Assembly: GCA_038522635.1 (NCBI GenBank) | Contig: JBCBJZ010000103.1 | Location: forward strand, 1 to 13,884 | Direction of reading: 5' to 3' | Length of the DNA: 13,884 nucleotides | From: JBCBJZ01 sp038522635 | GTDB taxonomy: Bacteria > Pseudomonadota > Alphaproteobacteria > Rhizobiales > Hyphomicrobiaceae | In this document: positions 1 through 6,609 of the stretch, in pieces | Layout: each line of letters starts with the position of its first letter | How positions within the stretch are numbered: position 1 is the first letter of the stretch | The notes under the pieces: generated by a model | What the model was told of the DNA's origin: nothing | The model's input: the letters and a program-made list of their open reading frames with translations, nothing else | Databases searched by the model: none | Position numbers and translations under genes: made by a program

Positions 1-130
1 GCAGGTTCATCCGCCGCTAGATCGCCCGGCGATCGATCGGGATCACCATAGGCGAGCCCAAAATCGCCCAAGGATGATAAGCGGGCCGCATGCCGCGACG
101 AGGCCACCCTCTCGCGCGCCCACGCAAACG

Positions 131-148
131 CTGTTACAAAACCGTCAT
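131..148 (+). promoter_or_regulatory. Candidate PhoB-binding site (Pho box) upstream of the olsB-like gene
   Basis: The site reads CTGTTAC-AAAA-CCGTCAT: two 7-bp direct half-sites separated by an A-only 4-bp spacer. The bacterial Pho box is a direct repeat of CTGTCAT with an AT-rich 4-bp spacer, so the architecture is exact. Five of seven bases match in the first half and six of seven in the second. It lies 133 bp before the start of the acyltransferase gene and on the same strand. Ornithine-lipid synthesis is known to be PhoB-controlled in rhizobia, so the placement makes biological sense. I do not see a convincing -10 hexamer after it. The match is seen in the sequence; function is inferred. 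Confidence 0.5.
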
Positions 149-267
149 GTCGTTGTGAGACGTGTTTCCCTTAGCGCGCATGCGTGGATACGCGCGCTCC
201 CCCCACGGTTGAATACGCGTACGTCGGCTTCCGGCACAGGGCTGACCATGGGCGGCTACGCTTTGAC

Positions 268-273
268 GAGGGG
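268..273 (+). promoter_or_regulatory. Shine-Dalgarno GAGGGG deciding the start of the acyltransferase gene
   Basis: GAGGGG lies 8 bp before the ATG at 282. It is too close to the GTG at 273 and the ATG at 276, which are in the same frame. An in-frame stop at 264-266 excludes any start further upstream. This supports ATG 282. Confidence 0.55.
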
Positions 274-281
274 TGATGACG

Positions 282-1307
282 ATGACCAGATGGCTTGCAG
301 GCGCGGGGCTCCGCCGGCACCTCACACGGGCGTGGCTCGCGCGCGGTTCCAGCAACCGTAACCGCATCGGCCGACCTGACGGGCTTTCCTACGCGCGCCA
401 CCGCGCCGCCTTGCGCAACATGCGGCACCGGCGTGCAGCAGTGCGCGAGCACACCTTCGGACGCCTTGGCCAACTGGAGGTGCGCCTGGCAAGCACCGCT
501 TCGGCCATCGCCCAGGCGCAACGGTTGCGCTACCAGGTCTTCTTTGAAGAAATGAACGCGACGCCAAGCCTGGTGGCGCGGATGCGACGGCGCGACCAGG
601 ACCGCTACGATGCGGTCTGTGACCATCTGCTGGTGATCGATCATGCAGCCGGTGCGGCAAGCGCGGGCGCTACGGATAACGGCCGCCGTTGGGGTGCAGC
701 GCGACGCCCGCAAGTCGTGGGCACCTACCGCGTGCTTCGCCAGGACGTTGCCGCCCGCAAACGCATCGCGTTCTACACCCAGGCCGAGTACGACATCGCA
801 CCGCTGATGGCGCGCAAAGCGGCGGCCGGTTACGCGTTCATGGAACTTGGCCGCTCGTGCGTTTTGAAGCCGTACCGCAACAAGCGCACGGTCGAGTTGC
901 TGTGGCACGGGCTTTGGACCTATGTGCGCCAACACGGCATCGACGTGATGATCGGCTGCGCGAGTTTCGCCGGAACCGACCCGCAGGCCCACGCGATGGC
1001 GCTGAGCTTCCTCCACCACCAGGCCCAAGCGCCGGAAACGTGGCGGGCGCGCACGCATGACCATCTCTATCAGCCGATGGACCTGTTGCCGGCCGATCAG
1101 GTCGACGCGCGCCAGGCGCTGCGTGCGATGCCGCCGTTGATCAAAGGCTATCTGCGGCTTGGTGCCATGATCGGGGACGGCGCTTACATCGACCATGACT
1201 TCGGCACCATCGACGTCCTGATCATCCTGCCGGTGGAGCGTATCGACCCACGCTACTTCGAACACTTCGGCGCCCCCGACGAGCGCACCTCACGCGTGGC
1301 CGGGTGA
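282..1307 (+). CDS. OlsB-like GNAT-fold N-acyltransferase (ornithine-lipid synthesis)
   Basis: The 341-residue protein belongs to the OlsB/putative hemolysin group (COG3176). OlsB moves a 3-hydroxyacyl chain from acyl carrier protein to the alpha-amino group of ornithine, giving lyso-ornithine lipid at the cytoplasmic side of the inner membrane. Visible family marks are RLRYQVFFEEMNA (about 81-93), VVGTYRVLR (145-153), FMELGRSCVLKPYRN (186-200) and the GCASFAGTDP core (225-234). The first 65 or so residues are an arginine-rich extension before the acyltransferase domain, making the protein somewhat longer than usual OlsB. The ATG at 420 is in frame but lacks a ribosome site, so the extension is probably translated. 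The acyl donor's partner OlsA is not in the window. A Pho box candidate lies upstream. Acceptor amino acid is not provable from sequence; glycine or another amine is possible. Confidence 0.75.
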   Translation: MTRWLAGAGLRRHLTRAWLARGSSNRNRIGRPDGLSYARHRAALRNMRHRRAAVREHTFGRLGQLEVRLASTASAIAQAQRLRYQVFFEEMNATPSLVARMRRRDQDRYDAVCDHLLVIDHAAGAASAGATDNGRRWGAARRPQVVGTYRVLRQDVAARKRIAFYTQAEYDIAPLMARKAAAGYAFMELGRSCVLKPYRNKRTVELLWHGLWTYVRQHGIDVMIGCASFAGTDPQAHAMALSFLHHQAQAPETWRARTHDHLYQPMDLLPADQVDARQALRAMPPLIKGYLRLGAMIGDGAYIDHDFGTIDVLIILPVERIDPRYFEHFGAPDERTSRVAG

Positions 1308-1308
1308 A

Positions 1309-1323
1309 GGCGCACACTGCGCC
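1309..1323. terminator. Small GC-rich hairpin between convergent genes
   Basis: GGCGCA-CAC-TGCGCC forms a perfect 6-bp stem with a 3-nt loop, beginning one base after the acyltransferase stop. The gap to the convergent DUF5996 gene is only 55 bp. No T-tract follows, so it is at best a weak or Rho-assisted terminator. Confidence 0.3.
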
Positions 1324-1362
1324 GCCGGCACCGAAAGGCTCACGGCGCCTACATCTTCGTCA

Positions 1363-2298
1363 TCACGTCAGCGCGCGCGGAACACGCGGCGGCCAGCCGA
1401 TCTCACATTCAAGCGCTGCACGGTCCCACTGCGCCCCATCGGCCGCCGCATCGTAGGTCGACTGCAAGAACGCGAGGAGTGCGGCGGTTGGATCGAGCGC
1501 GCTGCGCACCGCCTCGTAAGGCAGCAAGAACTCGCCCAGCGACGTATCGAAGAACGCACCATCAGGCGAGACCGCGGCCTGCGCAAAGCCAGCCGGCGAT
1601 GGATACGCGTAGGCATAGAAATACGCTTCGTCCTTGCCATTGCCGCCCGGCCAGAACCCCGCTGAGCTGACCTCGTGGGAATAGGCTTCACGGGTGACCG
1701 TATCGGGCAGCGCGGGAAAGCCGCCGGGATGCAGCGGTGCTGTACGCCCGGAAAACCGCGTGAGCGCAAAGTCAAAGCTGCCCCAGAAAAAATGCGGCGG
1801 CGTCGCCTTGCCGAGGAAGCCCGTACGAAACCGCTGGAAGACGCCATCGATCGCGACCAGGGCCAGCCAGAAATCGCGGGCCGCATCAGGATCGTAGGTA
1901 AGCACATCGTGCTGATCGCGAAACGGGACGGGATCGGGCACCTCGTTGGGCGCGTGGTGCAGATCGCGCGGCACATCAAGCCGCTCAAGCGCGGTCATCA
2001 CAGCCGTGTGGAACGCGCTCACCGCCATGCTGCTGAGCGCGATCACCTCTTCGCGCCCATCACTGCGGCGCAGCACCAGGCGATGGCCGCGCAGATCGAA
2101 CACCGCTTCGAGGCCGCCGTGCGCGTCCTGCATGAGGCCGGTCGTCAGCCCCTGCGCGTTGACGTAGAAAGTCGCGTGCCAGGAATGGTTCAGCCACGGC
2201 TGCAGCCTCAACCGCAGCTTACCGATGATCTGACACCACATGTGCAGGGCAAGGCCGGTGCTCTCAAATCGCGCGTAGGGGATGGTCGGCCAAAGCAT
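1363..2298 (-). CDS. DUF5996 family protein of unknown function
   Basis: The 311-residue protein matches the DUF5996 family as I know it. It opens with a WPTIPYARFESTGLALHMW segment, continues with a conserved HSWHATFYVN segment, and then a FFWGSFDFALTRFSGR region and a SAGFWPGG segment rich in aromatic residues. These are hallmarks of the family, whose biochemical role is not established. There is no signal peptide or membrane helix. It is the last gene of a minus-strand run and starts 62 bp after the cupin gene, so cotranscription is plausible but not proven. The reading frame extends to a GTG at 2304. I chose ATG 2298 because a GAG lies 7 bp upstream. The convergent neighbour is the acyltransferase gene. 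Confidence 0.8.
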   Translation of the reverse strand: MLWPTIPYARFESTGLALHMWCQIIGKLRLRLQPWLNHSWHATFYVNAQGLTTGLMQDAHGGLEAVFDLRGHRLVLRRSDGREEVIALSSMAVSAFHTAVMTALERLDVPRDLHHAPNEVPDPVPFRDQHDVLTYDPDAARDFWLALVAIDGVFQRFRTGFLGKATPPHFFWGSFDFALTRFSGRTAPLHPGGFPALPDTVTREAYSHEVSSAGFWPGGNGKDEAYFYAYAYPSPAGFAQAAVSPDGAFFDTSLGEFLLPYEAVRSALDPTAALLAFLQSTYDAAADGAQWDRAALECEIGWPPRVPRALT

Positions 2299-2311
2299 CG
2301 TCACGCTCTTT

Positions 2312-2339
2312 CTTGAAGGCTTTGGGGGCTTGAAGGCTT
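2312..2339. repeat. Short direct repeat in the cupin-DUF5996 gap
   Basis: The 11-mer CTTGAAGGCTT occurs at 2312-2322 and again at 2329-2339, a 17-bp period. Both copies lie just upstream of the DUF5996 start. The meaning is unknown; a local duplication is the simplest explanation. Confidence 0.4.
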
Positions 2340-2360
2340 GGGTGCTGAAACCCTCGAAGA

Positions 2361-2867
2361 CTATGCGGTTTCAGGGGCGGCCGCGTCGACCCGGTCGCCC
2401 GGCTGGCCGGGAACCGTGATGACCAGAAACGTGACCGGTTCGTCGCTCTCGTTCACCGCCTGATGGAGCATGCCGGGCGGCACGAACAGCCCATCGCCGG
2501 CCTCAAGCGTCAGGCTCGCGACATCTTTGCTCAAAGCTGACGCGTCATCACCTGCATCACCGTCGCAATCATGTTCGTCGCGACGTCGGGGGCTGCGCAT
2601 CGTCAGCGCGCCGACAAGCACGTAGAAAAACTGGCGCGCATGCTCGTGATGGTGAGCGACTTCGGCAGTGCCAGGCGGCATCGTCTCTTCGGCGACCTGG
2701 ACCTGATCTTCGCGCAGCAACCGCCACGCCGCGCAGCCCTGCCCCCAAGGTTCAGCGGGCGTGGTGGATGCCGAGACCGGGCGCAGCCACGCGGGCCTGC
2801 CAGCCTCTTCGTTCATGCGTGCCTGACCCTCGTCGCGCGCGTCTTCGCCGCCGCCTGCATCATGCAT
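2361..2867 (-). CDS. Cupin-domain protein
   Basis: The 168-residue protein has one cupin beta-barrel. Motif 1 is seen as G66 followed by HHH at 72-74 and Q79. Glutamine replaces the usual glutamate, which is common in cupins carrying QFFYVL. Motif 2 is complete at 124-139 as GDGLFVPPGMLHQAVN. The histidines suggest one bound metal. Between the motifs lies a charged insertion, arginine-rich then Asp-rich (about 91-114). The start is ATG 2867, with GAGGG 7 bp upstream and 20 bp after the stop of the FAD oxidoreductase gene; ATG 2816 is an alternative. The tight spacing suggests coupling with that oxidoreductase. It may be a small dioxygenase, an isomerase or a ligand sensor; the sequence does not decide. 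Confidence 0.75.
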   Translation of the reverse strand: MHDAGGGEDARDEGQARMNEEAGRPAWLRPVSASTTPAEPWGQGCAAWRLLREDQVQVAEETMPPGTAEVAHHHEHARQFFYVLVGALTMRSPRRRDEHDCDGDAGDDASALSKDVASLTLEAGDGLFVPPGMLHQAVNESDEPVTFLVITVPGQPGDRVDAAAPETA

Positions 2868-2874
2868 CCGCTCA

Positions 2875-2879
2875 CCCTC
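2875..2879 (-). promoter_or_regulatory. Ribosome-binding site GAGGG for the cupin gene
   Basis: On the minus strand GAGGG stands 7 bp before ATG 2867. It lies just past the stop codon of the preceding oxidoreductase gene. It favours 2867 over the longer frame from 2969, which would overlap the oxidoreductase by 82 bp. Confidence 0.5.
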
Positions 2880-2887
2880 GCCCCCGC

Positions 2888-4336
2888 TCACCCGTTTTGC
2901 CGCCGCCGCTGCCATGCGGACCAAGCGTCCTTGGCCTCCATGTAGGCATAGGTGATCGGCATAAACCACGGCGTCCCGTTATAGAGCGGCACCAGCGGTG
3001 GCGGGCGGAACGCGAGCGCGCTCTCGCCCTTGGCCGCGGCATCGATCAACGCGGCATCGGCCTGCGCACCCGCTTCGACGTGAGCGCTCTTGCGCGCCGC
3101 TTCCGGTCCGGCTCGCAACGCATCCATGGAAGCATCCGCCCGCGCGTCCTGTGCTGCCATCAAGGCACGCGCCGTCTGCTGGCCGGCCCACCGCGCCCAC
3201 ACCACACCTGATCCACAATAGCCCGCGGCGTAGCGCACACCATCGCGCGAGAACACACGTGGAATGAAGTCGCGATTCATGGCGACGTAGCCATACCAAC
3301 TATGCGTGATGTCGATCCCGTCGAGCTCCGGGAAGATGTCCGCCAAAGCCCGTCGCAAATTCCGTTCGGCACGCTGCGAGCCCCCACGGATCGCACCATC
3401 GCGACCGCCGAACAGGATGCGCGAACCATCGGGCGACGGGCGGTAATAGTAGTGAAGCGCCCGCGTCTCCGAGCACATGTAACCGCGCGGCATGAGCTGC
3501 GCCATCAGGTTATCGCCCAGCGGGCGCGTGGCGATGATGCGGCTTGCCACCGGTACGAGGCGACGCTTCAACCAGCCGTCGAGCCGGTCCGTATACCCGT
3601 TCGTCGCCATGATGACGTGGTCGGCGAGAAGTGTCCCGCGCCCGGTCGTGAGCGCCATGCCGTCGCCGCGTGCCTGCACGTTGAGGACCGGCGTTTCACC
3701 GTGCACCACCGCGCCCGCCGCCTGCGCCACACGCAACAGTCCGGCATGCAGTTTTGCCGGATGCACGCCACCGACGTCGTGGCGCACCATGCCGCCGAAA
3801 TAAAAGTCGGTGCCCAGGTGGTCGCGCTGCTCCTTGCGCGGCACAGCGAAGGCCTCGATCTGATAACGGTCCGCGATCCGATCGGCTTCGCGCGCCAGTC
3901 TGTCATAGGCACGCACGTCGGCAGCACCTGAAAAGCGCCCCACCAACTGGTAATCGCAATCGATGGCTTCGCGCTCGACGAAGGCCTTCAGATCGAGCCG
4001 GGCCGCGACCGCCTCGCGATCGATGGCGTCAGCGCGTTCGCGTCCGAACGTCTTGACCAGTTGGGCGTAGCTCGGCCGAAGGTTGCCGCTGGCGATGCCG
4101 CCGTTGCGGGTGGATGCGCCTTCGCCGGGGCGGCGAGCATCAAACACCTGAACGTTGCGACCTGCGCGCGCCAACGTCAGCGCGGCGCTCAAACCGGTGT
4201 AGCCGGCCCCGACGATCGCAACATCGCACGTTTGCGGAAGATCTAAGGGCGTTGCGTGCGCGCTGTCGCCAGGCGGAGCGGCCTCCCACCAATACGGCTC
4301 GCGCTTGACGGCTTCATCCATGGTCGTACTCATCAT
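2888..4336 (-). CDS. FAD-dependent oxidoreductase of the DAO family (PuuB/OrdL-like)
   Basis: The 482-residue protein has an N-terminal YWWE segment followed by the dinucleotide-binding fold DVAIVGAGYTGLSAALTLA, with GAGYTG at about 43-48. The RPGEGASTRNGGIASGN stretch is typical of covalent or tightly bound FAD in glycine/D-amino-acid oxidase relatives. A C-terminal AAGYCGSGVVWARWAGQQ segment closes the FAD site. The family oxidises C-N bonds of amino acids or N-alkylated amines, such as gamma-glutamylputrescine. The substrate here is unknown. Before the usual PLYNGTPWFMP tail there is an alanine-rich insertion of about 46 residues (about 394-439). I chose ATG 4336; a TTG at 4366 would overlap the upstream lyase gene by four bases (TTGA). 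The lyase lies upstream and the cupin 20 bp downstream, indicating an operon. Confidence 0.8.
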   Translation of the reverse strand: MMSTTMDEAVKREPYWWEAAPPGDSAHATPLDLPQTCDVAIVGAGYTGLSAALTLARAGRNVQVFDARRPGEGASTRNGGIASGNLRPSYAQLVKTFGRERADAIDREAVAARLDLKAFVEREAIDCDYQLVGRFSGAADVRAYDRLAREADRIADRYQIEAFAVPRKEQRDHLGTDFYFGGMVRHDVGGVHPAKLHAGLLRVAQAAGAVVHGETPVLNVQARGDGMALTTGRGTLLADHVIMATNGYTDRLDGWLKRRLVPVASRIIATRPLGDNLMAQLMPRGYMCSETRALHYYYRPSPDGSRILFGGRDGAIRGGSQRAERNLRRALADIFPELDGIDITHSWYGYVAMNRDFIPRVFSRDGVRYAAGYCGSGVVWARWAGQQTARALMAAQDARADASMDALRAGPEAARKSAHVEAGAQADAALIDAAAKGESALAFRPPPLVPLYNGTPWFMPITYAYMEAKDAWSAWQRRRQNG

Positions 4337-4362
4337 GCTGCCGCGCCCCGACGCCAGCGCGC

Positions 4363-5271
4363 TCAAGAGGACGTCTCGTCCTCGGTCTCACCGTAGCGCG
4401 CGCCACGTTCCAGCAACGCAGACGTCCCCAACACATCGTTGAGCCCATCGAAGTCGAACATCGCCTCGCGCATGGCGGGCGACGCGGTGCTGCCTTCCGC
4501 GAGAAGGGCCGCATAGAACGCTGCGCCCGCATGCGCGATGGTACGCACGTAAGCGCCCGGGTAAATCACCAGCCGGTAACCGAGCGCTGCAAGCTCATGC
4601 GCGTGGCTCAGCGGGGTGCGCCCACCTTCCACCATATTGGCCAGCAACGGCACACGCCCCGCAAAGGTTTCGCATACGGTGCGCATCTCATCGTGGGTGC
4701 GCGGCGCTTCGATGAAGAGCACATCGGCGCCCGCCTCAAGATAGGCCTGCGCACGCTCGAGCGCGGGCTCCAAGCCTTCGACGGCGATCGCATCGGTGCG
4801 TGCGATGATCAGCGTTGCCTCGTTCGCGCGCGCGTCGCAGGCCGCTCGCACCTTACCAACCATCTCAGCCCTGCTGACGAGCGTCTTGCCGGCGAGGTGC
4901 CCACACCGCTTGGGCAGGCTCTGGTCCTCAAGCTGGATCGCCTGCGCGCCGACGCGTTCAAACAGCCGCACCGTTCGCTGCACGTTGAGCGCGTTGCCGT
5001 ACCCGGTATCCGCATCGACGATCAGCGGCGTTTCAACCCGATCACGGATCAGCGCCACCGCATCGGCGACTTCGCTCATGCTCACCAAGCCGATATCGGG
5101 TTGGCCAAGCCGCGTGTATGCGATCGAAGCGCCTGAGAGGTAGAGACACGACGCGCCAGCGCGCGTGGCGAGCAGCGCTGAGAGCGCATCGCAAACACCT
5201 GGCGCCAGCACACAAGCGTCCGGCTGCGCCAACATCGCTTTCAGCGTCGGTCGGTTGCGCTCCATCACCAT
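4363..5271 (-). CDS. Isocitrate lyase/PEP mutase superfamily lyase
   Basis: The 302-residue protein is a TIM-barrel acid lyase. Visible marks are the Mg-binding DADTGYG at 86-92, QLEDQ around 113-117, and KRCGH at 121-125, which carries the catalytic cysteine of the lyase branch. ARTDA and FIEAP follow. KRCGH followed by AGK fits methylisocitrate lyase, 2,3-dimethylmalate lyase and oxaloacetate-hydrolase-type members. It does not fit true PEP mutase. The reaction is probably C-C cleavage of a 2-hydroxy-dicarboxylate, giving pyruvate, glyoxylate or oxalate plus a second acid; the substrate cannot be read from sequence. No citrate synthase or prpC/prpD gene is nearby, which argues against an ordinary propionate pathway. 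Starts at GTG 5274, ATG 5271 or ATG 5265 are all possible, each with weak ribosome sites. It sits 83 bp after the aminotransferase gene. Confidence 0.8.
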   Translation of the reverse strand: MVMERNRPTLKAMLAQPDACVLAPGVCDALSALLATRAGASCLYLSGASIAYTRLGQPDIGLVSMSEVADAVALIRDRVETPLIVDADTGYGNALNVQRTVRLFERVGAQAIQLEDQSLPKRCGHLAGKTLVSRAEMVGKVRAACDARANEATLIIARTDAIAVEGLEPALERAQAYLEAGADVLFIEAPRTHDEMRTVCETFAGRVPLLANMVEGGRTPLSHAHELAALGYRLVIYPGAYVRTIAHAGAAFYAALLAEGSTASPAMREAMFDFDGLNDVLGTSALLERGARYGETEDETSS

Positions 5272-5354
5272 CACACCGTTGGCTAAGCGGGATTCGTTTC
5301 ACCGTTCATCTTGTCGCTTGGCGCAAGTCACAGTCGGCTGATGAGCGATGAATT

Positions 5355-6539
5355 TCAGCCCGCCAGATGCTGCGCCAAATGGCCGATGGCCGCATCGACG
5401 CCGCCCGCGCCATGCGGGATCTTAAGCGTACGCAGACCAAGCTCGATCGCGCCAAGCGTACCCAGCATCATCGGCGCGTTAACATGGCCCATATGCGCGA
5501 TGCGGATCGCGCGCTTCGACAACGCCCCGATGCCGCCGCCGATGGTAACACCGCACGTGGTCTCGCAGAAGGCACGCAGCGCGGCGGCTTCCGCTTCCGG
5601 CATGCGCACCACCGTCACCGAACCCGACCGCTGCGCCGGATCAGCCACGTTGAACGCCAACACTTCGCCTTGCGCCCAGCGCTCCACCGCGGCCTTCGTC
5701 GCGCCCGCGAGCAACCTGTGCCGGGCGTGAACCGCATCGAGGCCCTCTTCGAACAGCAATTCAAGCGCCTTGCTTAGACCGAACAAGAGATGCTCTGGCG
5801 GCGTACCGCAGTACTTCTGGTAGTGCTCCTCGCCCTCGCGGAACGTCCAGTCCCAGTAGAACGTGCGGCAGTCGGCCTGCGCATGGGCCTCGATGGCGCG
5901 CGGACCTGCGGCGACGAAGCTGAGGCCCGGCGGCGTCATCAAGCCTTTCTGCGAGCCGGTCACCGTGATGTCGACGCCCCATGCGTCCATATCAAACGGC
6001 ACGCAGCCCATGGACGCGATCGTGTCGACCATGAAGAGCGCTGGCGAACCGCTGTCGCGCACCGCGCGGCCGATGGCAGCGATGTCGTTTTCGACGCCTG
6101 ACGCGGTATCGATCTGCACGACGAGCACGGCCTTGATAGCGCCAGCACTGTCCTCAGCGAGGCGCGCGCGCACCGCTACTGGGTCAACGGCCTGCTCCCA
6201 GGTTTGCTCGAGCGTCTCGACCTTCAGGCCCATCAACGCGGCCATCTCGCCCCAGCCGCGGGCGAAGCGACCGCTCTCCAGGACCAGCACCGTGTCCCCG
6301 CGCGACAGCGTGTTGCTCAACGCCGCTTCCCAGGCGCCGTGCCCGTTGGCGGCGTAAATGTACATGCGGCCGTCCGTGCCGAAGACGCGTTTCAGATCAG
6401 CCTGGCAACGCTCGGTGATGCCGACGAGTTCACCGGTGTAGATGTCGACCGCCGGCCGGTGCATCGCGCGCAACACTTCGTCGGGAACGGTCGTCGGCCC
6501 GGGGATCGCGAGGAAGGGTCGTCCGGCAGCAACGGCCAT
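5355..6539 (-). CDS. Class V aminotransferase, serine/alanine-glyoxylate type
   Basis: The 394-residue protein is a PLP enzyme of the AGXT/SgaA group. It transfers an amino group from serine or alanine to glyoxylate, giving glycine plus hydroxypyruvate or pyruvate. The family start IPGPTTVPDEVLRAM lies at 12-26. AANGHGAWEAAL (63-74) binds the cofactor phosphate. VDTIAS near 171-176 holds the PLP-contacting aspartate, and GSQKGL at 195-200 holds the Schiff-base lysine K198. Length is normal. The start is ATG 6539, with AAAGGAC at 6547-6553, 7 bp upstream. The neighbours pyruvate kinase, glcF and an acid lyase all touch glyoxylate or pyruvate. Serine as donor is likely but not certain. Confidence 0.85.
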   Translation of the reverse strand: MAVAAGRPFLAIPGPTTVPDEVLRAMHRPAVDIYTGELVGITERCQADLKRVFGTDGRMYIYAANGHGAWEAALSNTLSRGDTVLVLESGRFARGWGEMAALMGLKVETLEQTWEQAVDPVAVRARLAEDSAGAIKAVLVVQIDTASGVENDIAAIGRAVRDSGSPALFMVDTIASMGCVPFDMDAWGVDITVTGSQKGLMTPPGLSFVAAGPRAIEAHAQADCRTFYWDWTFREGEEHYQKYCGTPPEHLLFGLSKALELLFEEGLDAVHARHRLLAGATKAAVERWAQGEVLAFNVADPAQRSGSVTVVRMPEAEAAALRAFCETTCGVTIGGGIGALSKRAIRIAHMGHVNAPMMLGTLGAIELGLRTLKIPHGAGGVDAAIGHLAQHLAG

Positions 6540-6609
6540 GGGGCACGTCCTTTCATGTCTGTCGCGTCGTTACGCTCGCGTCTATCGATCTGCGGCGCCG
6601 TCGAAGCGG

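Noticed and set aside
74..361. 95-residue reading frame on the plus strand upstream of the acyltransferase gene
   Set aside because: It overlaps the acyltransferase start and the Pho box candidate, has low-complexity Arg/Pro content and no recognisable family.
171..1265. Long minus-strand reading frame of 364 residues opposite the acyltransferase gene
   Set aside because: It is the antisense shadow of a GC-rich gene. The plus-strand product has clear OlsB motifs, while this frame is rich in His and Arg without any family.
5275..5354. Terminator between the aminotransferase and lyase genes
   Set aside because: Only a CTTG/CAAG four-base stem is present, with no T-tract.
2361..6539. Phosphonate breakdown cluster (PEP mutase relative plus class V aminotransferase plus FAD oxidase)
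   Set aside because: The lyase carries KRCGH, the C-C lyase motif, not a phosphonate-type site, and the aminotransferase resembles serine-glyoxylate enzymes rather than PhnW.
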